NCBI RefSeq assembly: GCF_037042905.1
Contig: NC_087256.1
Location: forward strand, 30,457,501 to 30,521,500
Source: Lytechinus pictus
Lineage: Eukaryota > Echinodermata > Echinoidea > Temnopleuroida > Toxopneustidae
Reading direction: 5' to 3'
DNA length: 64,000 nt
In this document: piece after piece, positions 55,001 through 64,000 of the stretch
How the letters are laid out: the number at the start of each line of letters is the position of its first letter
How positions within the stretch are numbered: the stretch's first letter is position 1
The notes under the pieces: model-generated
Told to the model about the DNA's origin: nothing
What the model saw: only the letters and a program-made list of their open reading frames with translations
The model's database searches: none
Position numbers and translations under genes: made by a program

Positions 55001-56617
55001 TAAAGTAATGAGAGAGTTGTACGTGTGTGACATCACTGATCTTGGTCGCATTGCCAATGGGAGGATCTACATGGCATTAGTGATCTCAATATTCAAATGC
55101 TCATAACTTTCTTATTATTCATTCAATCTTCCTCAAACTTTCAACAATATGTTTCTTTGGTTTTTGTCTTTGATATGGATTCAGCTGGTTTCAAGGGTTT
55201 CATTCTCCTTTAACCTACGAACAGCTTTATGAAACACCTATCTGATCTATCACCCTCTTTTTTTTTTTTATCTCTCTCCCGGCTCTCCCAGGCCCTCTTT
55301 CTAACTCATCATAGAGCATTTAATTGTTCTTCTCTCCTTCTTTCTCTCTTTCTATCACTTTGAACTAAATGAAACGGTTTCTTTTATAATGTTGGTGATA
55401 AATAAATGCAACAGCTGCCTGATGAAGACCGAGCTTTTTTATGACCATCGAAACACATTGATAGAAGAAGGAATTTATTCAAATGATATTAAAAAAACAT
55501 TACTAACCTTATATCATGTTTAGTATCAGCGTTATTTCTTTGGAAGTGGCTTGTTATAGAGCCTGGTTCGGCATGGCCTCAAAAATCAGACAGAAAGACT
55601 GACATTAGACATGTCGTGATTTAGCCTACATCTTTCAGGATTGGCTAATTAATGCATTTAACATTGCTTTCGATTTCAGAATGCTGAATAAACAAAATCT
55701 CGCTGCAATGCCATGATTCTAATATATGTTTTTTTTTTAAAATATATCCTACAGAATCTCGAAGATCATTTGCCAGTGATGATGACAGCCCCGGATACAT
55801 CTCAATGGAAACCGTTCAGGATATCCTCTACGAACATGTATCAACAGAGGACCGATACAGTCACACAAGAGGTCCGCACTCTACCCGCAAACACCAACAA
55901 ACCCTTCAGCCGCAACACGACACACAACAACACTTGAAACAAGAAGGTTACCATCATCCCCACCACCACCACCATCCGCAGCTACCACCACAGCCTCACC
56001 CTCCTCATCAAATGCCGAATGGTTGGGTTGAAAAGAGTGCCTTTGCAGACTGCAGCCCGCCCCCTACGAACTCCCCAACAAGAGAGTTGGACAATCAAGA
56101 GCACTCCGAAGCCATGCGCGAAGCCTTCAATAACAGTTACAGCAGCGGGAGCACAGAAAGGTCAAAGTACGAGGAACTGTCGAGCGAAGACAAACGTCGT
56201 GGAAATAGCCTCTACGATATCGAAGAAGCACGCGAGCAGGTTGATGATGTCCTCGACAACGTCGAAGAAGCTGATAACAATAAAAACGATGTGCAAACAC
56301 CACCCGTAGCTGAAGAAAACGTGGAAGAAAGCAAGATCGGTGATGCCAAAGAAAAAGAACCGTCAGTGAATGGACAAAATGGCTTTGCCGACGTCGATGG
56401 TGACGGGGCAGAAGAGGAAGTTCCGGGAGAGAGCGGCAATGAGCAGGACGATGACGAAGACGACTTCAGCGATGATAGTTACGAGGAAAGTGTGCCCGAA
56501 TATCAGAAAGCACCGCTCTCGACTAAACTAAGAATTAAAAACTGGCTGGCCGGTTTAGAAAATTCGAGTAATGAGAGTTCTTCGCGTATTGATAGATTCT
56601 TGCCAGAAATCATGTGA
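42662..56617 (+). CDS. Unrecognised Ser/Pro-, His- and acid-rich protein, two coding exons
   Basis: Exon 1 (42662-43496) and exon 2 (55755-56617) join in frame (phase 1, caag|gttagt and cctacag) to give 565 residues. No enzyme domain or membrane segment is visible. Residues 95-260 are basic and Ser/Pro-rich with repeated phosphosite-like motifs: RQKSEP at 112-117, YSTSP at 169-173, RRAISTGP at 187-194, RSYSTGS at 215-221, RKSASAS at 247-253. Residues about 344-364 are His/Pro-rich. Residues about 497-524 are strongly acidic. The tail (531-565) has a short amphipathic segment, STKLRIKNWLAGLE. This looks like a disordered scaffold or regulatory protein, but the role is unknown. Even codon use and the matching phases of two widely spaced exons support a real gene. 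Further 5' exons are possible. Confidence 0.72.
44285..44575. repeat. (ATC)n trinucleotide array
   Basis: catcatcat/tattatc units with interruptions. Open frames on both strands (poly-Ser, poly-Ile, poly-Met) are artefacts. Confidence 0.95.
48633..49100. repeat. (CTA)n trinucleotide array with ctg/cttcta variants
   Basis: About 470 bp of ctactactac. The 173-codon poly-Leu frame is an artefact. Confidence 0.97.
49885..49918. repeat. Perfect 12-bp hairpin, 10-nt loop
   Basis: GATCATGGACCT pairs with AGGTCCATGATC. No T-run follows it. Confidence 0.75.
53223..53536. mobile_element. Foldback element, copy 3
   Basis: Arms gagttttcccatcgccactc ... gagaacacagtaaatgtat ... gtctttgacgaaaattggtgaaccgg and the inverted counterpart on the right (ggttcatcaataatttttcgacaaagac ... 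ttctatgttcttgaacgcg ... gaaaactc). This is the best-preserved copy. No coding function. Confidence 0.75.
54066..54287. mobile_element. Inverted-repeat element packed with ATTCGG/CCGAAT
   Basis: Ends gtgttacaccgtaaccgaat and attcgattttggtgtaaccc are inverted. At least eight CCGAAT/ATTCGG or near copies lie inside, including the palindromic ccgaatacatgtattcgg. Confidence 0.65.
54345..54495. mobile_element. 'gttgcataaatgtaac' hairpin MITE
   Basis: Inverted ends ggagcctgttgcataaatgt and acttttatgcaacggggcct, with an inner inverted block ccatccaatggtaaa/ccactggattgcaaagtt. Related pieces at 22449, 34494, 35054 and 62483. Confidence 0.8.
54497..55237. mobile_element. 'gtttcataaagctgttcgtaag' MITE split by a TTAA element
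   Basis: Left part ggccgtttcataaagctgttcgtaag and right part cctacgaacagctttatgaaac are inverted ends of one element, interrupted after gctcttaa by the 584-bp TTAA element. Removing the insert with one TTAA restores the arm (gtcgctcttaa/cctacgaac), showing the TTAA duplication directly. A partial relative lies near 32355. Confidence 0.85.
54626..55209. mobile_element. TTAA-flanked MITE, AGGAGAATGAAAC family, copy 2 (584 bp)
   Basis: TTAA at 54622-54625 and 55210-55213. It is inverted relative to, and the same length as, 35945-36528, with only scattered differences. It begins AGGAGAATGAAACTCTTGG. Confidence 0.92.
55755..56617 (+). CDS. Disordered-protein gene, exon 2
   Basis: It follows a tttaaaatatatcctacag acceptor, starts ESRRSFASDDDSPGYISMET, and ends RIDRFLPEIM-stop. 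His-rich and acidic tracts as described for the gene. Confidence 0.74.
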
Positions 56618-56829
56618 CATTTACAGTGTGTCCTCATGTTTGATATTTTACTTTACAATTTTTATGTGGAATTTTCTCATTTTGAGGCTTTAAGTTCCAT
56701 CGTCTTCCGTTAGTTATTTCGAATGTTTAAAATGTCAAGAATTGCTACTCAAATATTTTATTCGCATTATTTTCAGTTTCATCTTTTAATTTGCTTTCAT
56801 GATTATGATTGCCTTTATAATTTTTAATA

Positions 56830-57440
56830 TTGTAAAGATAAAGATAATGCTAATAATAATAATAACAATAATGATAATAATGATAAAATTAATAATAGTT
56901 ATAATATGATATTGATAATGATAATTATTTGCATTATTATTGTTATTATTAATTTTAGTACTATTATTGACAGTGTTATTGTTTATGTTCTTATTATCAT
57001 TATGTTCTGATGATGGGATTAATCTTTTCTGATTATGAATGTCATAATTTTTTTAACTATTGTTGTAATGATAATGATAATAATGATAATGATAATAATA
57101 GTAATAACAATAATATAATATTAGTGATAAGAATTATTTGCTTTATTATTATTATTAATTTTAGTATTATTGGCAGTATTATTGTTGATGTTCTTATTAT
57201 CATTATCTTTTGATGATGGAATTAATCTTTTCTGATTATGATTGTGATTATGATTGTCATAATCTTTAAACTATTATTGTAATGATAATGATAATGATTA
57301 TAATAATGATAATAATAATAATATAATATTAATGATAATAATTATTTGCATTATATTATTATTAATTTTAGTATTATCATTGACAGTATTTTTGTTGATG
57401 TTCTTATTATCATTATCTTTCGATGATGGGATTAATCTTT
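56830..57440. repeat. AT-rich tandem repeat with ~205-bp period
   Basis: Units begin at the gatgatggrattaatctttt landmark near 57009, 57212 and 57422, preceded by a partial unit. Each unit runs from ataatgataat-type microsatellite through ttattattaattttagtatta to gttcttattatcatta. Confidence 0.85.
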
Positions 57441-57511
57441 TCTTTATATGTTTTGGGATTGTAACTCCAGCCTGATTACGAAAAAAAATCATGTTCGAGG
57501 TAAATTTCTCT

Positions 57512-57822
57512 GGCCCGTATTCTGAAGTCGGGTTTAACTTAAACTCAGGTTTTAAGTTGTGGTTTAAGTATGGAAAGCCAATTCTTACATAAATCACTAA
57601 TGGTAGAGATATCATATTTCAACTCATTTGGCTCTCAAATCATTCATAATTGTCTAGGAAGTATAAATAGATGATTGTCTTCACCATCGATAGATCAGGA
57701 AAGAGCACAGCAAACATAAGAAATGTACAACTTAATAAAAATGTTGACACTTTTGGCTTCCCATAATTTTAGCACAGAGTTAGACCATGGCCTAAGTTAA
57801 ACCTGACTTCAGAATACGGGCC
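57512..57822. mobile_element. 'GGCCCGTATTCTGAAGTC' inverted-repeat MITE
   Basis: Starts GGCCCGTATTCTGAAGTC and ends with the complement GACTTCAGAATACGGGCC-like text. 311 bp. Second copy at 32415. Confidence 0.88.
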
Positions 57823-57971
57823 AATATGTTTAATACTACATAATCTTGTTAAGGTGATCTAACAACGCAAACTATTTTCAAGATTTGTTAAACTACCATA
57901 CCTACCAAACAGACGGCGGTGTAAAGGTAGTCTGTAAGCACAGACTCGTATTTGAAACTTCAACTAATAAC

Positions 57972-58193
57972 ATGTCTAGAGTTAAGACTAGATCCCAAAG
58001 AGAGCCAGCCACGGTACATAGTGAATCTAGTCTCACAAATTCAGACTCTGCATTATGCGAAAACAAAGGGTCTGTGCCTGCAGACGAGTGTAAAGGGGCC
58101 AACATTTTGAGAGGGGGCTATTCCTTTCATGAAGAACGAAAGCGCGATAAAACAAAGCGAGTGAGTCACAATCCAATGAACGAAATTCGATGA
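57972..58193 (+). other. Unrecognised ORF starting MSRVKTRSQ
   Basis: 73 codons from an ATG, hydrophilic (KTRSQREPATVHSESS ... KRDKTKRVSHNPMNEIR). It could be the start of a retroelement ORF or chance. It lies 150 bp after the MITE at 57512. Confidence 0.2.
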
Positions 58194-58199
58194 CACGTA

Positions 58200-60247
58200 A
58201 TAGTGTTTAAATGCAACATTAAATTCATTTTTATAAAAGATTATTTCAGTTAGGGGGAAATCTATTTTGGACATGTCTGGTCCTCATTCCACACCAATGA
58301 AGACTAGATATTGGACGATTATAGAATATGACCAATTATCGCTGTACCGAAAATCTGGTGAATCCCCCCACCCCACCCCGAAAAAGGAATGGTTTACAGC
58401 ATTACTCCCTTTCAGGTACATTGGAGTTATCTGAGAAATTAAGGTTTGACTAAAACAAGGGCAACGTAAAAAATACATATTCTTTTGGTGACATCATATT
58501 CCACGAAAGTCTGACATTTTAAAATATTTTTTGCATTTTAATCATATTGCTTGATGTGTGTTTTTTTTTTTAATTTCCTACCCGTTTTCTTTGTGGGATA
58601 TTACCAGTCAAGTTACACATATTTGTGAATTAGACTTTTTTTTCCTTTTTAATGGGCTATTTGTGAGACCATGGATTTCAATTTAGAGCATCCCTTTCTT
58701 ATTGAACTAATTCACTTCTATACGAAGCGTACTGGTCACACCCCATTCACAAAATAAATATTGATAGTACTTTTTAACAACTTTATACTTATACGTTAAC
58801 TTTAATACAGACATGACGTGATACATAGCATTAATCAATCAGTTGATTAATCTCTTTTCATACAGAAAATATACGTAGTTTTACAAGCCTTTAATCGAGA
58901 GCCACAATATAGTTCATGTTATAAAGAAAGTCATAGTCATTATATAATTGGACTTATCCTATCGGGTATCTGTTTATTTCATTATTTTCGTATTCAAACT
59001 TGCCTCGCTGCTACTGAAAAAATTCCCTTTCTATTATATGTTTTCCTTAGAGAGTTTACGACATGTGATTCCGAAATGGCGGATTCGAAATTTGTTTTTC
59101 AAATATTACTTTTCTGTCAGAAACAAAGCTGATTTTAAAGCTTAGTTGATTTGTAAATTGTAAAACTTGATATTGATTATCATAAATTTGTTTATTCTAA
59201 TGTAATAGTATTCAGAGTGGAAGTGGATGCAAATATATGATATATATATATATATGAGCGATAATGCGAGCTTTCATGAAATTTGATTCTTGTTGATGTC
59301 AGATATCATTATTGTTATGTGAGCGATGTTATTGTTGTTATTAAATGAGGATGTTTGCGCGGATGTGGGTGTTTGGGTGTGGGCTGTTGTCATGTGGAAT
59401 TTAATCTTGAACATAGGCGTCAGAAGCGGGGACAGAGGGGACACTTGCCCCTCCACAAATAATATTATTTTTGCCCCCTATATAAGTGAGAAAATAATCA
59501 AATAAACAAAATAAACAACGAAGGCACTTTTCTTTTCCAATATTGTAAATTTCTTAACTGAAAAGATCTGTGAAAAGTTACAATTTTATACATTGCAAGT
59601 AATTCAGTATATAAATGGTAGCTCCATGTCCAGATGAAAACATACCTTTGGAAAGCCCTTTAATTTCCTTTTCTTCAAAGTTTATTTGCAATATAAGAGT
59701 ATATTTACTCATTTGCAGTGAATTTTAACTTTGTTTGATTCCCAGGAAATTAATTTTTAAATACTCTATAAACGCGACTTATATATTCCAGTGTACACAA
59801 AGTCATAGACGAATCAAGGGGATGGGGGGGAGGGGGGCCGAAGCGGCCACCCCTATTGGTGGATCGAAGAAGGGAAGGAGAGTAGAAAAGGAAGAAAGAA
59901 GGAAAGAAAATTGAATGAAATAAGGGGAGCGGAATAAGTGGAAAAGGGGAAAACTTTCACGTCATTATATAAAAAAGAAATTTCACCCGCGCTTCGAGCA
60001 CGCAATTTTGCCTGTTGAGAAATTCAACAATATATTCAAGAGGGTAACATGGGGCTTATAATGTCCCGTTCTCAAGTAAATATGCACACATTTTTTCTGC
60101 TCGCGATTCAAGTTTTCGTTATTTTCTTTTAGGGAGATACGCACCCTGTTCATGATTACAAAAAGTGCTGAATATTAAAAAAAAAATAAGTTTGCGCTAC
60201 GTGCCGCTTTTCCGCCGCGGCGGTGTCAACATTGAAATCTTCTTAAA
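58200..60247. other. Stretch with no supported gene
   Basis: It holds a (TA)n run near 59239-59255, element-like G-rich text at 59414-59475 (ataggcgtcagaagcgggg) and 59817-59860, and a short piece of the tcgcgcttcgag-type repeat near 59988. Confidence 0.4.
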
Positions 60248-61010
60248 GGTTAAGTTTTTGAAATGTCATAACTTGATTGATTGATTGAAAAGTTTCAGGT
60301 CATTATATAAAATAGAAATTATTCATATTAAATTATCAGGTCATTACATAAAAAAGAGAGGTATACTTGAAAAGTATATGAACCTAGTTCATGAAACCTG
60401 GACATAAGGGTAATGAAGTATCACTGACCATCTTGCATAAGTTTCAAGTCACATGGGCAAGGTAAAAATTCATTAAGTGTCAATGAACTTTGACCATGTT
60501 TTGATTATCATGCTGCATTACAATCTTTACCAAGGTTAAGTTTGTGAAATGTCATGATAACTTTGAAAGTATAAAGACCAAGTTCATGAAACCTGGACAT
60601 TCAAATCAACCAAGTATCACTGATTGTCTTGCATGGGTTTAAGGTCACATGAGTAAGGTCAAAGGTCATTAAAGGTCAATGAACTTTGACCATGTTGGGG
60701 GTATTTATTGAAATTTCATCTCAGCTTGGAAAGTTTATGGATCTAGTTCATGAAACGTGGGCATAAGCGTAACCAAGTATCACTGATCTTTCACGAGTTT
60801 CTGGTTACACGATTAAGGTCAAAGTTCATTTAGAGTCAGAGAAATTTGACCATGTTGGGGGTATTTTGTTTTGAATGTCTTCATAACTTTGGAAGTAAAT
60901 GCATATATTACATGAAACTTGGACATAAGAGTGATCAGGTATCACTGATCACTTTACATGAGTCTCAGGTCGCATGAACAAGGTCAAAGTTCATTTCGGA
61001 TCAATGAAAT
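60248..61010. repeat. ~162-bp tandem repeat with AGGTCA-type motifs
   Basis: Four units, aligned at gttcatgaaacctggacata: about 60387, 60582, 60746 and 60907 (last degenerate), spaced 195, 164 and 161. Shared landmarks are aagtatcactgat, tcacatga, aaggtcaaag and aatttgaccatgtt. DR1-type pairs lie at 60656-60668 (AGGTCA-A-AGGTCA), 60816-60828 and 60981-60993 (both AGGTCA-A-AGTTCA). Confidence 0.9.
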
Positions 61011-61179
61011 TGATATTTTATTATCATATGAATGGTATTTTTTGGAACAATCATTCATCTTCGTTGTTTTCAAAGTCAGCATTCATGCTATATTGAATCG
61101 CGTAATTCACACGAGACTGTAATAAGCGCTCCACTTGTTTAAAAGATTCATTTTTTATTGATAGATCAATCACCATTAT

Positions 61180-61615
61180 CACTGTCATCATCACGATCAT
61201 AGTCATCGTCATCACACTCATGATCATGATCATAATCACCATCACATCATCATCATTATCATCATCACCATCATCATCATCATCATCACCACCATCATCA
61301 AGTCGTCATCATCATCATCATCATCAGCATCAAGTCGTCATTATCACCATCATCATTATCATCATCACCATCACCATCATCAATCATCATCATCACCATC
61401 ATCATCAAATCATCATCATCAAATCATCATCAGCATCATCAAGTCGTCATTATCACCATCATTATCATCATCATCACCACCATCATCATCATCACTATCA
61501 TCCTCATCATCACCATCATCCTCATCATCACCATCATCATCATCATCATCAATTATCATCATCATCATTATCATCATCTTCATCGTCACCCACATCCTAT
61601 TCATCATCTCATTTT
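61180..61615. repeat. (ATC)n trinucleotide array
   Basis: catcatcatc with cacc, aagtcgtc and attatc variants. A higher-order unit atcaagtcgtcattatcaccatc occurs near 61330 and 61438. His-rich and Asp-rich frames are artefacts. Confidence 0.95.
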
Positions 61616-61863
61616 CATCACATAGTTCATAATTTACTTACATGTACATGTATGTTTCAAAGGGACATGACAACAGAAAAAATAAAAAAATCTCCGAGTC
61701 ATTTCTATTTATAAAAAAAGAAATACTGTTTTATTCACATTTGCACTAAATTATGATTTATAAAAGATTTTTTTTGTTCAATCGCTAAATTATGTCAAAC
61801 TTCTCATTTTTAATTTTCGTCATGATTTCCATGTTAGTCACCTATATTGGCATTTTACCTTAA

Positions 61864-62453
61864 AGGGATGGTCCGGGCTGAAATTATATATATTTAAATA
61901 AATAGAGTAAAATTCACAGAGGAAAATGCTAAATATTTCATCAAAATCGGATAACAAATAACAAAGTTATTGAAGTTTAAAGTTTATAAATATTTTGTGA
62001 AAACAGTTATATGCACATCGTCATGAACATTCATTAGGTCGGCTGATGATGTCATATCCCCACTTTCCTTTTCTTATGTTATTATATGAAATCATAATTG
62101 TTTCATTTTTCCATACATGTGTAAATGATGTGTCTCCATTATGATGAAATAAGTTGCGGCAATAAATAACTAATGCACTTAATCAGTTGTCAATCCAATC
62201 GTTTTAGTTTTTTGGTAGAAAATTTGTGAATAAACCTAGTTTCATATAATAAAATACAAAAGAACAAGAGGGGATATGACATCACCAGCTAACCTAATGA
62301 ATATTCATGAAGACATGCCTAGAACTGTTTCACCGGAATAATGCAAATATTCACCGGAATAATGTTATCCGATTTTGATCAAATTTTCAGCATTTTGCTT
62401 TGTGAATTTTACTCTTTTTATTGGGGTATAAATATTTCAGCCTGACCATACCT
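61864..62453. mobile_element. TTAA-flanked MITE, AGGGATGGTCCGGGCTG ends
   Basis: TTAA at 61860-61863 and 62454-62457; right end cagcctgaccatacctt. 590 bp. Interior matches 17650-18254. Confidence 0.85.
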
Positions 62454-62482
62454 TTAAGAAAAGTAAGCTATTATGAAATAGG

Positions 62483-62640
62483 GCCCGGAGCCAATTGTAA
62501 AAAAAGATATTATTATGGTATATATTGCCATCCAGTGGTAACTTCCATGAAATAATTGATTTTTATTGGTTTTTAAGCATTTTTTCATGGTAATTACCAT
62601 TGGATGGTAAAAATTACCATATTCAATTAGTGCCCTGGTC
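62483..62640. mobile_element. Diverged hairpin MITE ('gggcccggagccaattg')
   Basis: ggcccggagccaattgtaaaa on the left and attagtgccctggtcccg on the right, with inner inverted blocks ccatccagtggtaacttcc and ggtaattaccattggatggtaa. Same family as 54345. Confidence 0.6.
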
Positions 62641-63005
62641 CCGTGCCTTTTGAGAAATGATGTTTTTATGTATACATTAATATAATGTGCTTTTATTAAC
62701 TCATCGGTTGATGCCCTTTGATATTTACAGGTTCGATCGATATTGGTGATATTTTCAAAGTTTGTTAAATAAACGCACGAAGATTGTGACCCATCTTTTG
62801 CTGAGGGAATATTTAATTTTTGACAAGCAGAAGTATTATTATCATTGTTATTATTATTTACATAATATTGAATTTTAAATATCGACAAAAATCCTCCCTT
62901 CCGCGCGCATATTTATTTATAATGTTTTCATATCACTGATGGTTTTGTTTTAAATAAAGACTATACATTATATACAAGATAAATGTTCAATGGAAGAAAA
63001 GAAAT
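62641..63005. other. 3' flank of the 168-residue ORF
   Basis: It contains tttatt words (for example 62911, 62951) that could act as AATAAA signals for the minus-strand gene. No other gene seen. Confidence 0.3.
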
Positions 63006-63512
63006 CTAGCATCGTCTTCTGAACCACTTCATCATCTTCTTTGCCAGCTTTTGTGGAAGAAGTCTAGAACGAGCAAAAGTGGCAAGAGAGCTAGCTTCAT
63101 TGTCTTTGGCCGAGGTAGACATGACGTCAGATGTCTCGATGGCAATTACATCATTGCCTTCGTCGAGGGCCTCTGCGTCTGCACAAGATGCTACGACAGA
63201 AAAGTCATGGATGACTTGTTCAATTTCTGCAGCATGATCAGACGAGGGTCCCAGGTTAAGACGCAGACGTCTTATGGCCATTCTCTGTGCCCGTCTCTGC
63301 CTCTGAGCTGATATTACTAAGGTTGTATCAGCTGGGATAGAAGCACTGCTCGACGGGGAGAGTTGGGTCATGTCGAGAGCCGTACAGATTTCAGCTCCGT
63401 GATCGACTACCGACCCGAGAGCAAGTCGTTGACGGCGACCGTTCGTACGCCTTGCCCGGCGGAGTCTCTGACCCGACAATTCGATGTCTGTAAGAGTTGT
63501 GATGATCACCAT
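63006..63512 (-). CDS. Unrecognised basic 168-residue protein with internal duplication
   Basis: The ORF starts at ATG 63512 (MVIITTLTDIELSG) in a less AT-rich patch and ends at TAG. Two segments align: residues 13-47 (SGQRLRRARR ... LALGSVVDHGAEI) and about 68-103 (SAQRQRRAQR ... LNLGPSSDHAAEI), sharing QR-x-RRA, RR-x-RL, LG, DH and AEI. An acidic stretch follows (DAEALDEGNDVIAIETSD), then a basic C terminus (KLAKKMMKWFRRRC). No signal peptide or membrane segment. I do not recognise the family. It may be a single-exon gene or one exon of a larger one. A gtatatattttta TATA-like word (minus sense) lies about 155 bp upstream. Confidence 0.6.
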   Translation of the reverse strand: MVIITTLTDIELSGQRLRRARRTNGRRQRLALGSVVDHGAEICTALDMTQLSPSSSASIPADTTLVISAQRQRRAQRMAIRRLRLNLGPSSDHAAEIEQVIHDFSVVASCADAEALDEGNDVIAIETSDVMSTSAKDNEASSLATFARSRLLPQKLAKKMMKWFRRRC

Positions 63513-64000
63513 GGTCTATAGTAAAGAATTATAATAACAATAATTATATTGATCGGTATGAAAATCGATTTTAAATCCCATAATTTGGCACTATAATATA
63601 TCTTCTTCTGAAATACAGTTCTAATTGACCTCCAGCTTGGGGTGTCTATTTTTCCGTTATGAAAGATAAAAATATATACGCGGACGGATGTTTATGTTAC
63701 TTTCATAATTTTGCACGAACATGATCCCGCTTTGACTATCTTTACCCCCCCGGCCCCCCGCGGCGTTTTTCCTATTCATTTTAATTTCAACAATTAATGA
63801 TAAACAAATATTTTGATTTTTTTTTTAAATAAATAAACGTTTGATGTAAATTTAGATTGAATTCAAATTTAGATAGATTGACCCAACTGAATTTTCAAAT
63901 GCTGGTCTGTTATCATCATATTTGGTGGTTAACTCTTGAATTAACTTTATTTATTTCATTATCTAATACCCTTTCTTTCTCGTGTTTTTATTATAAACTC
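63513..64000. other. 5' flank of the 168-residue ORF
   Basis: AT-rich, with a C-run (63744-63758) and the TATA-like word near 63669-63681. No coding exon is recognised before the window ends. Confidence 0.3.

Noticed and set aside
36048-55106. Near-identical 64-codon ORF found twice (36048-36242 minus, 54912-55106 plus), at first suggestive of a conserved small protein
   Set aside because: Both lie at the same offset inside the two 584-bp TTAA elements. Their similarity reflects the element, and related elements do not keep the frame.
61220-61714. 164-codon His/Ser-rich frame and the opposite Asp/Met-rich frame
   Set aside because: Translation of the (ATC)n array; composition alone keeps it open.

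Overview
This window is AT-rich animal nuclear DNA. Short exons sit between long introns with GT..AG boundaries, and most of the sequence is small transposable elements and simple repeats. The repeat repertoire (CR1/L2-type LINEs, hairpin MITEs, TTAA-flanked elements, G-run-bearing hAT elements, arrays of a TCGCGCTTCGCGCTCGC-like motif) and the gene set suggest an echinoderm, most likely a sea urchin. That placement is inference from pattern memory; no search was run.

Genes. (1) Minus strand, 742-4555: the first three coding exons of a secreted proteinase K/PCSK9-type S8 subtilase (signal peptide, inhibitor-I9 propeptide, start of the catalytic domain). The rest lies beyond the left edge. (2) Minus strand, 10284-12218: an uninterrupted 644-residue ORF for a family 31 (beta-1,3-galactosyltransferase-like) Golgi enzyme with an unusually long stem. 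(3) Plus strand, 16704-34385: a complete 13-exon gene for a 449-residue serine carboxypeptidase, the retinoid-inducible type (SCPEP1), with its full catalytic triad. (4) Plus strand, 42662-56617: a two-exon gene for an unrecognised 565-residue, mostly disordered Ser/Pro-, His- and acid-rich protein, split by a 12.26 kb intron. (5) Minus strand, 63006-63512: an ORF for an unrecognised 168-residue basic protein with an internal duplication. The products give no sign of a shared pathway, and I see no operon-like arrangement.

Mobile DNA. A 5'-truncated LINE with one frameshift lies at about 6310-8213, and a LINE 3' scrap at 30083-30390. Four short hAT-like elements have 8-bp target duplications (12785, 16202, 31133, 33000). 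Nine elements of about 345-605 bp are flanked wholly or partly by TTAA, including two 584-bp copies. Three long foldback elements, several hairpin MITEs, a tRNA-derived SINE, and two larger elements packed with one hexamer (ACTGGT or ATTCGG) complete the set. Nested insertions at 2157-3914, 32415-32878 and 54497-55237 give a relative order of events.

Simple and tandem repeats. There are (ACTC)n at 1262, (CCAT)n at 21525, (ATC)n at 44285 and 61180, (CTA)n at 48633, a roughly 205-bp AT-rich tandem at 56830, and a roughly 162-bp tandem at 60248 that carries nuclear-receptor DR1-type sites.

Most worth a second look: the decayed tandem copy of SCPEP1 exon 4, the DR1-bearing tandem repeat, the hexamer-packed DNA elements, the TTAA element superfamily, the 43-bp hairpin downstream of SCPEP1, and the duplicated 168-residue protein. 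I found no evidence of a new defence or enzymatic system.
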